NCBI RefSeq assembly: GCF_003148385.1 | Contig: NZ_CP029463.1 | Location: 1,240,001 to 1,304,000 of the forward strand | DNA length: 64,000 nt | Direction of reading: 5' to 3' | Origin: Flavobacterium sediminis | Lineage (GTDB): Bacteria; Bacteroidota; Bacteroidia; Flavobacteriales; Flavobacteriaceae | Shown: positions 47,096 through 55,902 of the stretch, in pieces | Position numbering within the stretch: position 1 is the first letter of the stretch | Layout of the letters: every line of letters starts with the position of its first letter | Position numbers and translations under genes: made by a program | Notes under the pieces: generated by a model | Told to the model about the DNA's origin: nothing | The model's database searches: none | What the model saw: the letters and a program-made list of their open reading frames with translations, nothing else

Positions 47096-47860
47096 TTATT
47101 CTAAAGAATTATTATTTATATAGGCTAAGAATTGCGGTTTATATTGTTCTGAAACCGTAATTCTTTGTTTATTTATCACTATCTGACCCCTTTCTACCAC
47201 TTCAACATTGGGCAACGACACAATAAATGATCTGTGTACCCGCATAAATCTGTCAGAAGGCAATACTTCTTCCAAACTTTTCAGACTCATAAGCGTTAAA
47301 ATCGGTTTTGGATTGTCTTTAAGCCAAATTTTGACATAATCCTTCAGTCCTTCGATATAAAGTATTTCATCGAATGAAATTTTCAGTTGCTTGTATTCTG
47401 ATTTCACATAGAAAAAAGAATTCTCTTTTATATTTTCTTTTCTCTTTTTCCAAAGTGCAAACCATTCTTTTGCTTTATTAGCTGCTAAGAGAAATTCAGC
47501 ATAATTGAACGGTTTCAGTAAATAATCCAAAGCCTCCGCTTTAAAGCCTTCGATAGCATATTGATTAAAAGCAGTGGTAAAAATTATACGTGTCGATTTA
47601 GGAACTACTTTAGCGAATTCCAAACCGGTCAGATCAGGCATTTGAATATCTAGAAAAACAACATCTACCTTTTCTTTTTCAATATAGGCTAAGGCTTCTA
47701 CAGCGCTATTACACTTCCCTGCCAATTGCAGGAATGGTGTTTTCAGGACATAACGTTCCACTAAATCCAGCGCCATAGGTTCATCATCTACAATTAAACA
47801 ACTTAGTTTATCTTCTTCCATCCCAAATTTCTTTAATTCAACAACTGTTCTCTTTAACAT
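47096..47860 (-). CDS. LytTR-family response regulator
   Basis: A 254-aa cytoplasmic transcription factor. The receiver domain (about 18-135) has the acidic pair in LIVDDEPMAL, the phospho-acceptor Asp in FLDIQMPDLTGLEF and the Lys in YLLKPFN. The C-terminal LytTR DNA-binding domain (about 150-250) has FYVKSEYKQLKISFDEILYIEGLKDYVKI and RFMRVHRSFIV. An alternative start is the ATG at 47821 (EEDKLSCLIVDDEP), which matches the usual receiver N-terminus better. It follows the sensor kinase gene by 27 (or 66) bases and is the last gene of the efflux operon, so it probably controls that operon. Confidence 0.93.
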   Translation of the reverse strand: MLKRTVVELKKFGMEEDKLSCLIVDDEPMALDLVERYVLKTPFLQLAGKCNSAVEALAYIEKEKVDVVFLDIQMPDLTGLEFAKVVPKSTRIIFTTAFNQYAIEGFKAEALDYLLKPFNYAEFLLAANKAKEWFALWKKRKENIKENSFFYVKSEYKQLKISFDEILYIEGLKDYVKIWLKDNPKPILTLMSLKSLEEVLPSDRFMRVHRSFIVSLPNVEVVERGQIVINKQRITVSEQYKPQFLAYINNNSLE

Positions 47861-47887
47861 TTTGACAGCAACTTACCCTGTTATCTG

Positions 47888-48919
47888 CTACAAATTAATA
47901 GCCAAAGTTGTTATATAATTCTTATTACCGATCTCTATATCCATTGTATACCGATCTTTGTAAAGTAATGTCAATCTTCTTTTTAAATTCTCTAACCCAA
48001 TGCCGGAACCACTTCTGTCAGCAGTACTTTTAGAAAAATTTTTATTCTCTGATCTGAAAATAACCGTATGATTTTCAACTTTCATATCAAAAGAGATTGT
48101 GGTACTCTCACTGGCGGAGACTCCATGTTTAAAGGCATTTTCAATTAAAGATACAAAAAGAAGAGGTGCTATTTTTATTTCTTTAGCATTTTGCGGAAAA
48201 TGATAGATTACATTTACATTTTGATTAAATCTCAATTTCATTAATTCTATATAATTAACCATAAAAGTAATCTCGTTATTGAGGTCTACTTCTTTCTGGT
48301 CTGTTTCATACAAGAAATAACGCATCAATTTACTCAAACTATGAATAGCCTCTTTTGATTGTTCCGGGGAAACATCTACCATTGCATAGATATTGTTCAA
48401 AGAATTGAAAAAAAAATGAGGTTGCAATTGGTATTTTAAGTGTTGTAATTCTGATTGTAAACGTTCATTTTCGGCTTCTTTTTGCAATGCTTCTGTTTTA
48501 ATCCATTTTTGCGTTGTTTTTAACGCAATGGAAAAAACGACGGGAACAGAAAAAGATATGATATCTACATAAATAAAAAGCTTTTTAGGAGGTCCCTGCC
48601 CTTTTATTTCAGGCCTTATCAATTGATCGACAAGAAATGTTTTTATCTCATTATTGACTAAAACAAATACGGCTACCATGATTACATTCAATACAACGAA
48701 CAGCAGGATCTTTTCCCGAAACAGAAATTTATCGATCAAAATAAAATAGTTTCCGTAAAAAATCAAAGCATAAAAACACAGTGGTATCCAAGAATGTACC
48801 AATACTTTTTGAAGTGCTTCCGACTGACCTGAAGAGAGCAGATACGGAAGACTAAAAAGTATTATCCAAACTAAAAAATGGAAAAAAACAATGCTTCTTT
48901 TATTCTTAACAATATTCAT
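47888..48919 (-). CDS. LytS-like sensor histidine kinase
   Basis: A 343-aa inner-membrane kinase with four predicted TM helices in the first 145 residues and no large periplasmic domain. A coiled-coil linker (about 150-170) leads to a His_kinase domain with the phospho-acceptor His in LKYQLQPHFFFNSLNNIY. The ATP-binding domain has LIENAFKHGVSASES (N box) and GSGIGLENLKRRL (G box). Sensors of this kind pair with LytTR regulators, and one is encoded next. It starts eight bases after the efflux permease gene, so sensing and export share a transcript. Such short sensors may watch the membrane or the transporter itself. Confidence 0.93.
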   Translation of the reverse strand: MNIVKNKRSIVFFHFLVWIILFSLPYLLSSGQSEALQKVLVHSWIPLCFYALIFYGNYFILIDKFLFREKILLFVVLNVIMVAVFVLVNNEIKTFLVDQLIRPEIKGQGPPKKLFIYVDIISFSVPVVFSIALKTTQKWIKTEALQKEAENERLQSELQHLKYQLQPHFFFNSLNNIYAMVDVSPEQSKEAIHSLSKLMRYFLYETDQKEVDLNNEITFMVNYIELMKLRFNQNVNVIYHFPQNAKEIKIAPLLFVSLIENAFKHGVSASESTTISFDMKVENHTVIFRSENKNFSKSTADRSGSGIGLENLKRRLTLLYKDRYTMDIEIGNKNYITTLAINL

Positions 48920-48927
48920 TAGTTTAA

Positions 48928-50148
48928 TTATTCGTATCTCAATGCGGATATCGGTTCTAAAGCAGCTGCTTTACGAGCCGGATACCATCCGAAAAAGATA
49001 CCGGTTATGGCACATACAATAAAAGATATTATCACGGAATAGCTGGTAACTGCCGTAGGCCAATTTAATACTTTTTCTATAAAGATCGTAGACGTTAACC
49101 CTAAAAAAACTCCTATAAGACCTCCTGTGATACTGATCATCATAGCTTCGATAAGGAATTGCATCAAAATATCAGCTTCCTTGGCTCCTACTGCCATTCT
49201 TAATCCTATTTCCCGGGTCCTTTCTTTTACGGAAACGTACATAATATTCATAATTCCTATTCCTCCCACCAGAAGGGATATACTGGCAATAGCTACTAAC
49301 AATACTGTAAGCATTTCGCTGGTTGAACTGAATGTTGATATCAATTCTTCCATTGAAAAGACATTAAAATCATCGTCGTCTCCTACTGATATCTTATGCT
49401 GTTTTCTTAATATCTCTGAAATTTCTTCCACTGCTGCCGGAGCATCATTCTCGCTCTTTGCGGAAGCTACAACTGACTGTAAATAATCGATCGCTAAAAT
49501 ACGTTTTTGTACTGTTGTAAATGGTGCTAAAATAACATCATCCTGATCCTGTCCGAAGGTATTTTCTCCTTTTTTTTCTAATACCCCTATAATTTTAAGC
49601 GGAATATTGTTATACCGGATTGTTTTTCCTACCGGATCGTCTCCATTCGGAAAAAGATTAGACACAACTGTTTGCCCCACAACAGCTACCTTGGCCGCTG
49701 ATTTGACCTCTGCATTCGTAAAAATACTCCCCGAGCTAAGATCCCATACCTTAATAGTGAGGTAATCGGGGGAAATTCCGTAAATAGAGGTCGGCCAGTT
49801 ATTTGAACCGTTAATTGCCTGTCCGCTTCCGTTAACTAAAGGAGATATAGCGGTGATATTTTGTGCCGTTGCTTTTAACACATTAAAATCACTTAGCGTC
49901 AATGACTGCATTTCACTCGGATCCATTCTCACTCCTCCTCTCATATCTGCTCCCGGACGAATGGTTATCATATTAGATCCCATACTGGAAATTTGTGTCT
50001 TGATACTTTCTTTTGAACCTTCTCCAATGGCTAACATGGCTATAACAGACCCTACCCCTATAATAATTCCTAACATTGTAAGGAATGTTCTGACCTTATT
50101 AAGCACTATGGCTTTCCATGCTATTTTAAATAAATTTAAAAGTCTCAT
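48928..50148 (-). CDS. MacB-type ABC transporter permease
   Basis: A 406-aa inner-membrane protein with the N-terminal helix KAIVLNKVRTFLTMLGIIIGVGSVIAMLAIG, a periplasmic MacB-core domain (about 48-270) and three C-terminal FtsX helices with GGIGIMNIMYVSVKERTREIGLRMAVGA. In E. coli MacB this part is fused to the ATPase; here it is a separate gene whose ATG overlaps the ATPase stop by one base, so the two are translationally coupled. It forms a tripartite pump with the adaptor and TolC encoded upstream. Confidence 0.95.
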   Translation of the reverse strand: MRLLNLFKIAWKAIVLNKVRTFLTMLGIIIGVGSVIAMLAIGEGSKESIKTQISSMGSNMITIRPGADMRGGVRMDPSEMQSLTLSDFNVLKATAQNITAISPLVNGSGQAINGSNNWPTSIYGISPDYLTIKVWDLSSGSIFTNAEVKSAAKVAVVGQTVVSNLFPNGDDPVGKTIRYNNIPLKIIGVLEKKGENTFGQDQDDVILAPFTTVQKRILAIDYLQSVVASAKSENDAPAAVEEISEILRKQHKISVGDDDDFNVFSMEELISTFSSTSEMLTVLLVAIASISLLVGGIGIMNIMYVSVKERTREIGLRMAVGAKEADILMQFLIEAMMISITGGLIGVFLGLTSTIFIEKVLNWPTAVTSYSVIISFIVCAITGIFFGWYPARKAAALEPISALRYE

Positions 50149-50891
50149 TAGTCTTCTGTCTTTTTAATGTTTACTAAAGCTTCTGCTGCTGACAGAACAT
50201 TATTATTTAATTCGTCTTTAATAATGTTTCCATCCTTAAGCACTATTGTTCTCGAACTAAAAGCAGCGATATCAGGTTCGTGTGTTACAAAAACTATTGT
50301 TTTACCCTGCTTGTTCAGTTTCTGAAATAGTGCCATGATCTCATAAGATGTTTTTGTGTCCAAATTCCCTGTTGCCTCATCTGCCAGAATAACCACCGGA
50401 TTATTAACCAGTGACCTTGCAATCGCAACTCTTTGTTGCTGCCCTCCTGATAGCTGAGCCGGAGTATGGTATAAACGTTCTGACAGTCCTACTAATTTTA
50501 AGGCTTCAATTGCTTTTTCTTTTCGCTCTGTAGATGTAACCTCATTATTGTAAAACAAAGGCAATTCAACATTTTCTATTGACGTTGTTCTGGGTAAAAG
50601 ATTATACGATTGAAAAATAAATCCGATCTTTTCATTTCTAATTCCGGCCAGTTTATTCTTACTTAACTCTTTTACAGAGACTCCGTCTATTTCATACGTC
50701 CCTAATGTTGGTTGGTCTAAACACCCCAGAATATTCAACATGGTGCTTTTTCCGGAACCACTGGATCCCATAATGGTTACAAACTCCCCTTCTTTTATAG
50801 CAAATGATATCCCTTTTAACGCATGGACGGTTTCATCTCCCATCACAAAAGAGCGTTTAAGTTCTTCTATTTTTATGATTGTTTTTTCCAT
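50148..50891 (-). CDS. MacB/LolD-type ABC transporter ATPase
   Basis: A 247-aa ATPase with Walker A GSSGSGKS, the Q-loop FQSYNLLPRTTSIENVELPL, signature LSGGQQQRVAIARSL, Walker B VILADEATGNLD and the H-loop in FVTHEPDIAAF. The LPRTTSIENVELPL segment is typical of the MacB/LolD group. It starts three bases after the adaptor gene and is coupled to the permease. Confidence 0.95.
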   Translation of the reverse strand: MEKTIIKIEELKRSFVMGDETVHALKGISFAIKEGEFVTIMGSSGSGKSTMLNILGCLDQPTLGTYEIDGVSVKELSKNKLAGIRNEKIGFIFQSYNLLPRTTSIENVELPLFYNNEVTSTERKEKAIEALKLVGLSERLYHTPAQLSGGQQQRVAIARSLVNNPVVILADEATGNLDTKTSYEIMALFQKLNKQGKTIVFVTHEPDIAAFSSRTIVLKDGNIIKDELNNNVLSAAEALVNIKKTED

Positions 50892-50894
50892 TTT

Positions 50895-52133
50895 TTATTT
50901 CTTTTTTCCGGGTGGTTTTGGCATAAAAGGACTTTCGGCACTACTACTTTCTGTATTTGCCTCTTGCCCGCTGACCTCTTTTAATCCGTACACAACATCT
51001 TCTCCTTCTAACAAATTATTTAAAACCTGTACGTTTACGCCATCACTTGCTCCTAATTTTACATTTCGGGATACAATTTGATTGTTTTCCAACACCCATA
51101 ATGTTGTTTGATTCTCATCATCCGCAACTGATTGTTTCAGCCTTTTACCGGTTACTGTTTCACTTTGTCCATTAAATTGCTCTAAATAAGCCTCATTCGG
51201 AATAAAATTAACAGCCTTGGCTTCAACAGTTAATACATCTTGTAATTCTAAAGTATAAATTGAAATAGTTGCCGTTAGTCCCGGTTTTAATTTTAATTCC
51301 GGATTTTCCGCTTTTATAACAACGGTGTAAGTCACTACATTAGATGTAGTTGTAGGATTTAGCCGTACCTGCGTTATTTTTCCGGAAAACTCTTCGTCCT
51401 GATAAGCATCTACCGTAAAAGTAACTCTCTGCCCTTCTTTTACCTGTCCGATATCGGCTTCATCAACATCGGCTTCAACCTGCATTTCTTTAAGATCCTT
51501 AGCAATAGTAAACAAGGTTGGGGTACTATAACTTGCTGCTACTGTTTGTCCCTCATCTACATCTCTTGACAGAACAACTCCGTCTATAGGAGAATAGATA
51601 TTTGCATAACTCAAATTGGTTTGTGCTTTTTGTAATTCCGATAACTTTTGTATAGCAGCACTTTTTGCATTATTGTAATTGTATCTTGCTTCATCATAAT
51701 CTGACTTACTGATCACATTATTCTCAAAAAGTGTTTTTTGTCTTTTATAAATAGTCTCTAAATAATTTTGTTCATTTAAAGCACTGTCATAAGAAGCCTT
51801 AGCCTGAACAAGTGCTGCCTGCAGATTGGTTTTATCCAATTCGGCTATCAATTGTCCTTCTTTTACTTCGCTATTATAATCAACATAGATCTTTTCTACT
51901 ACTCCGGAAACCTGTGTCCCTACTTCTACCTGAGTGATCGGTTCTATTGTTCCCGTTGCCGTAACAGCAGATACAACATTTGCTTTTTTAGCTTTTACCG
52001 TTTCTGCCTTAATCTCAGACTCTTTATTTCCCGAAAAGAGAAAATAAGCCAGTGTAAGAACTATAATAGTAACTCCTGTTAAGGCTATCCATTTTATTTT
52101 TTTATTGTTCATATTCTTAAAGTTTAATTTCAT
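50895..52133 (-). CDS. MacA-like periplasmic adaptor (HlyD/RND membrane-fusion family)
   Basis: A 412-aa (or 405-aa from ATG 52112) protein with one N-terminal TM helix, a lipoyl-like domain split around a long alpha hairpin (about 95-180), a beta-barrel domain and a membrane-proximal domain. The motifs GTQVSGVVEKIYVDYNSEVKEGQLIAELD and IYSPIDGVVLSRDVDEGQTVAAS are typical of the family. It connects the ABC pump to TolC. From 52133 it overlaps tolC by 17 bases; from 52112 it leaves a four-base gap. Confidence 0.93.
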   Translation of the reverse strand: MKLNFKNMNNKKIKWIALTGVTIIVLTLAYFLFSGNKESEIKAETVKAKKANVVSAVTATGTIEPITQVEVGTQVSGVVEKIYVDYNSEVKEGQLIAELDKTNLQAALVQAKASYDSALNEQNYLETIYKRQKTLFENNVISKSDYDEARYNYNNAKSAAIQKLSELQKAQTNLSYANIYSPIDGVVLSRDVDEGQTVAASYSTPTLFTIAKDLKEMQVEADVDEADIGQVKEGQRVTFTVDAYQDEEFSGKITQVRLNPTTTSNVVTYTVVIKAENPELKLKPGLTATISIYTLELQDVLTVEAKAVNFIPNEAYLEQFNGQSETVTGKRLKQSVADDENQTTLWVLENNQIVSRNVKLGASDGVNVQVLNNLLEGEDVVYGLKEVSGQEANTESSSAESPFMPKPPGKKK

Positions 52134-53436
52134 TGCTTTGGTAAAACTGTAATAATTGTGTGTATAGAATACTTAGGTATTTTGCCTGAAAATAATTCTG
52201 TTCTGCATTTGTCAGTGTATTTTGCGCCACTACTAGATCTGATGTACTAAGTGCATTTAGCTCGTATTTTTTTTGAGCTAATGTATACGATTCCTGAGCG
52301 GCTTCTTTTGCTGCTATGGCTTGCTCTGTCTGCTCTAAGGAAGCTTTAGCATTTTGCCATGCCGTTTCTATTTTCTTATACAATTCTTTTTGTACAGTCC
52401 GGTATTCAATTTTTGATTTTTCAATACTAATCTTTGCATTCTGAACCTGTGATTTGCTTTGATTTCTATTAAAAATAGGAATAGATAAAGACAAGCCTAC
52501 CCTTTGATTAAAGTTCAAATCGAGCTGATCGGCAAAGCCCAAATTCTGTGTACTGGTATATCCTGAACCTAAACTTCCTGACAAAGTAAGTGTCGGTAAA
52601 AAAGTTCCTTTTGCAATATCCAGATCTTTTTCCGAAATAGCAATCCCTAACTTTGAAGCCTGAATTTCAGGCATTTGAGCTAAAGCATTAGTATAGACTT
52701 CTATTTTATCCGGCAATTCGTTAACTACTAAATTATTTATGGTTGTTTCAATTTCAAAAGCATCCTCTGGCTCTAACTCTAATAATTGTTTTAATGTCAG
52801 TAATTGCAAATCATAAGTGTTTTGTGCAGCAATAAGGCTATACTTATTAGTTGCTACTTGCGATACTGCATCTGTATAATCTTTTTTGGCTACACTTCCT
52901 GCTTCAAAACGCGCTTTTGCAACGTCCATCTGTTTTTGAGAAGATTCTAGATTTTTTAAAGCAATAGTCACACCGTCATTACTATACAATGCCTGCATAT
53001 AAGCTTCTACAATACTTAAAACAACATTATTCTCTGCTTCTTTTACATACATAGAATTCTGATCTACCTGAAACTTGTTTTGTTTGATCTGGTTGTTCAC
53101 CTGATTTCCCTGAAACAATGTTACTGAGGTATTCAATCCTAAACTTGTTGAGTGGATTTGCTGTGCAACATAATCACTGGTAATAGGGTCAATAGTATTA
53201 CCATTTGATAAGCTTTGAGAAGCACTACCTGTCAAATTAGGCCATCTGGATGATTTTGACTGACTATAATTTACTTCAGCAGAATTCTGGTCTAACGCAG
53301 CAGACTGTATGGTTATATTCTTTTCTTTTGCATACTGAATACAATCCTCCAAAGTCCACTTCTCTTTTTTCGCGACATCCTGTCCGAACGTCAAGACCGA
53401 AAAAAGTAAGGCAATTATTAATTTTACAGTATTCAT
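52117..53436 (-). CDS. TolC-family outer-membrane efflux protein
   Basis: A 439-aa protein with a signal peptide (1-18, ending TFG) and two outer_efflux_protein repeats made of long helices and short strands. The N-terminal WTLEDCIQYAKEKNITIQSAALD is typical, as are FNQRVGLSLSIPIFNRNQSKSQVQNAKI and the final ELNALSTSDLVVAQNTL. It is the first gene of a six-gene operon: outer-membrane channel, adaptor, ATPase, permease, sensor kinase, regulator. Confidence 0.94.
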   Translation of the reverse strand: MNTVKLIIALLFSVLTFGQDVAKKEKWTLEDCIQYAKEKNITIQSAALDQNSAEVNYSQSKSSRWPNLTGSASQSLSNGNTIDPITSDYVAQQIHSTSLGLNTSVTLFQGNQVNNQIKQNKFQVDQNSMYVKEAENNVVLSIVEAYMQALYSNDGVTIALKNLESSQKQMDVAKARFEAGSVAKKDYTDAVSQVATNKYSLIAAQNTYDLQLLTLKQLLELEPEDAFEIETTINNLVVNELPDKIEVYTNALAQMPEIQASKLGIAISEKDLDIAKGTFLPTLTLSGSLGSGYTSTQNLGFADQLDLNFNQRVGLSLSIPIFNRNQSKSQVQNAKISIEKSKIEYRTVQKELYKKIETAWQNAKASLEQTEQAIAAKEAAQESYTLAQKKYELNALSTSDLVVAQNTLTNAEQNYFQAKYLSILYTQLLQFYQSNEIKL

Positions 53437-53453
53437 TCTTTTAAATTTTTACT

Positions 53454-53461
53454 CAAAGTTA
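53454..53461 (-). promoter_or_regulatory. -7 promoter motif of the efflux operon
   Basis: Read on the minus strand this is TAACTTTG, 17 bases upstream of the TolC-family gene. A TTTTG lies 24 bases further upstream. Confidence 0.5.
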
Positions 53462-53539
53462 CCTTCGAAGCAAAACCTAAAAAAACAAAATAGACCAATC
53501 AGCTATCTGAATATACCAACTGCTCCATTCTATCGACAA

Positions 53540-53566
53540 AAAAGCCCGCATTTGTGCGAGGCTTTT
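53540..53566 (-). terminator. terminator after yceI
   Basis: AAAAGCC plus CGCA (53540-53550) pairs with TGCG plus GGCTTTT (53555-53566) with one bulged base; on the minus strand it is followed by TTTTTTG. Confidence 0.75.
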
Positions 53567-53589
53567 CATATAAACAATAATTGATTCGT

Positions 53590-54174
53590 TTATTTTTGTT
53601 TAGCAAATTCTAAATTTACAGTAATTTGAACTTCTTTAGCTACTGCCTGACCGGTTGGGTCATAAGCTACACCAAAATCAAAACGGTTAATTGTAGTAGT
53701 CGCCTGGAAACCTACTTTCTCATTACCAAAACCGTCATTATCTATTTTTCCACCGTAAACCAATTCAAATGTCACTGATTTTGTTACATTCTTGATTGTT
53801 AAATCTCCTGTTAAACGGTATTTGTTCTTTTTAATTTTTTTAATTGATGTTTGTTTGAATGTGATTTTATCATATTTTGCCGCATCAAAAAAATCTGCTG
53901 ATTTTAAGTGCCCGTCACGAGCTTCCACTCCTGTGTTAATTGAATTCACATCAATAGAAAAATCAAAGTTTGTAGTAGTAACATCTTCTCCTGTCATTTT
54001 CAATGTTCCTTGATATTGGTCAAATTTCCCGTCAACAAACGAAATCCCTAAGTGTTTAATTGAAAAGGTTAAAAAGGAGTGATATGGATCAACATTCCAC
54101 GTTTGTGTTTTAGTTTGTGCATTAGCAGCTATAACAAATGTAAAAGCTATAACTAAGGTCATTAATTTTTTCAT
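53590..54174 (-). CDS. YceI-family periplasmic protein
   Basis: A 194-aa protein with a signal peptide (1-19, ending ANA) and one YceI domain, a lipocalin-like barrel that binds isoprenoid or other long lipids. Family landmarks are WNVDPYHSFLTFSIKHLGISFVDGKF, HLKSADFFDAAKYDKITF and LTGDLTIKNVTKSVTFEL. Its role is unproven; relatives are stress- or lipid-related. It is a single gene with a terminator. Confidence 0.93.
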   Translation of the reverse strand: MKKLMTLVIAFTFVIAANAQTKTQTWNVDPYHSFLTFSIKHLGISFVDGKFDQYQGTLKMTGEDVTTTNFDFSIDVNSINTGVEARDGHLKSADFFDAAKYDKITFKQTSIKKIKKNKYRLTGDLTIKNVTKSVTFELVYGGKIDNDGFGNEKVGFQATTTINRFDFGVAYDPTGQAVAKEVQITVNLEFAKQK

Positions 54175-54247
54175 GATTTCTTTTTTTAATTTAACAAGAC
54201 AAATTTCCGCAGAAAAAAAATCAAAATGCTTAACCTATGTTAATAAA

Positions 54248-54276
54248 GAAAGCCAATGATAAAATCATCGGCTTTC
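54248..54276 (-). terminator. terminator after glyS
   Basis: GAAAGCC plus AATGAT pairs with ATCAT plus CGGCTTTC (one mismatch), with a T-rich tail on the minus strand. Confidence 0.7.
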
Positions 54277-54298
54277 CGGTATAAACTGAACTGTTTTT

Positions 54299-55843
54299 TT
54301 ATTTCATTTTCATCAACCAATTTCGCATCGACACCTCTTCATTAATCAAACCACGCAATTCAGTAATGGCAACACGTTGTTGCTCCATTGAATCTCTATG
54401 ACGAATGGTTACAGTCTTATCTTCTAAAGTCTGGTGATCTACTGTAATACAGAATGGTGTTCCTAAAGCATCCTGACGGCGGTAACGACGACCTACTGCA
54501 TCTTTTTCATCGTATGCCACATTGAAATCCCATTTCAGATCTTCTACAATTTGTTTAGCCACTTCCGGCAGACCATCTTTTTTCACCAATGGTAAAATAG
54601 CTGCTTTTGTTGGTGCCAATACTGAAGGCAAACGAAGAACTGTTCTTGTTGATCCGTCTTCTAAGGTTTCTTCCTGAAGTGATTTAGAGAAAACGGCTAA
54701 AAACATACGGTCTAAACCTACAGATGTTTCTACCACATATGGAACATAACTTTTATTTTCTTCCGTATCAAAATACTGTAATTTTTTTCCGGAATATTGT
54801 TCGTGCGCTTTTAAATCAAAATCTGTTCGGGAATGAATTCCTTCCAACTCTTTAAAACCAAACGGAAAATCAAACTCAATATCTGTGGCAGCATTTGCAT
54901 AGTGTGCTAATTTCTCATGGTCGTGGTAACGATAATTTTCAGCTCCCATACCCAATGACTGGTGCCATTTCAGACGTGTTTCTTTCCAATATTGGTACCA
55001 TTTCATTTCTTCTCCCGGTTTCACAAAGAATTGCATTTCCATTTGTTCAAACTCACGCATACGGAAAATAAACTGACGCGCCACAATTTCATTACGGAAT
55101 GCTTTTCCTGTTTGCGCAATACCAAAAGGAATTTTCATACGCCCTGTTTTCTGAACATTCAAAAAGTTCACAAAAATACCCTGAGCGGTCTCCGGACGTA
55201 AATACAGATCCATTGCTGAATCAGCAGAAGCACCTAATTTTGTACCGAACATTAAGTTGAACTGACGCACTTCTGTCCAGTTTTTAGAACCGGTTTCAGG
55301 ATCGGCTATTTCTAACTCTTCTATTAAAGCTTTTACATCCGCTAAATCTCCGGAATCTAAACCTTTAGCCATTCTTTCTAAAATTTCTTTTTTCTTAGAA
55401 AGGTATCCGGATACTCTCGGATTAGTGGTTACAAACTGCTCTTCGTCAAAAGCTTCTCCAAAACGATTCTTTGCTTTTTCGATTTCTTTCTGCGCTTTTT
55501 GATATAATTTTTCACAATAATCTTCAATCAGAACATCTGCACGATATCTTTTCTTAGAGTCTTTGTTATCAATCAGCGGATCATTAAAAGCGTCAACGTG
55601 ACCTGAAGCTTTCCAAGTTGTAGGGTGCATGAAGATCGAAGCATCAATACCTACAATATTTTCATGCATTTGCACCATGGATTTCCACCAGTATTCACGA
55701 ATATTTTTCTTTAGTTCAACACCATTTTGAGCATAATCATATACTGCACTCAAACCGTCGTAAATTTCGCTTGACGGAAATATATATCCGTACTCTTTTG
55801 CATGCGAAACTACATTTTTAAATAAATCGTCTTGTTTTGCCAT
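54299..55843 (-). CDS. glyS: glycine-tRNA ligase (homodimeric type)
   Basis: Charges tRNA-Gly. The 514-aa class II synthetase is the eukaryote-like alpha2 type, as in other Bacteroidetes. Motifs include the start AKQDDLFKNVVSHAKEYGYIFPSSEIY, LRPETAQGIFVNFLNV, FRNEIVARQFIFRMREFEQMEMQFF and VETSVGLDRMFLAVF. A C-terminal anticodon-binding domain starts near residue 410 (APTKAAILPLV). The -7 promoter motif ends four bases before the ATG, so the mRNA probably has almost no leader. Confidence 0.96.
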   Translation of the reverse strand: MAKQDDLFKNVVSHAKEYGYIFPSSEIYDGLSAVYDYAQNGVELKKNIREYWWKSMVQMHENIVGIDASIFMHPTTWKASGHVDAFNDPLIDNKDSKKRYRADVLIEDYCEKLYQKAQKEIEKAKNRFGEAFDEEQFVTTNPRVSGYLSKKKEILERMAKGLDSGDLADVKALIEELEIADPETGSKNWTEVRQFNLMFGTKLGASADSAMDLYLRPETAQGIFVNFLNVQKTGRMKIPFGIAQTGKAFRNEIVARQFIFRMREFEQMEMQFFVKPGEEMKWYQYWKETRLKWHQSLGMGAENYRYHDHEKLAHYANAATDIEFDFPFGFKELEGIHSRTDFDLKAHEQYSGKKLQYFDTEENKSYVPYVVETSVGLDRMFLAVFSKSLQEETLEDGSTRTVLRLPSVLAPTKAAILPLVKKDGLPEVAKQIVEDLKWDFNVAYDEKDAVGRRYRRQDALGTPFCITVDHQTLEDKTVTIRHRDSMEQQRVAITELRGLINEEVSMRNWLMKMK

Positions 55844-55847
55844 GTTG

Positions 55848-55855
55848 CAAAAGTA
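55848..55855 (-). promoter_or_regulatory. -7 promoter motif of glyS, close to the start codon
   Basis: Read on the minus strand this is TACTTTTG; its last base is at 55848 and the ATG begins at 55843. The transcript would be leaderless or nearly so. Confidence 0.5.
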
Positions 55856-55902
55856 AAAATAGGATTGAAATTTAGAAAAGTTTTTTTGTTTAAAATACGG
55901 AA

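Noticed and set aside
48551..48604. GQGPP in the sensor kinase as another arrest motif
   Set aside because: It is internal to a long kinase, has no Arg before it in the RxPP pattern and no CxxC upstream.
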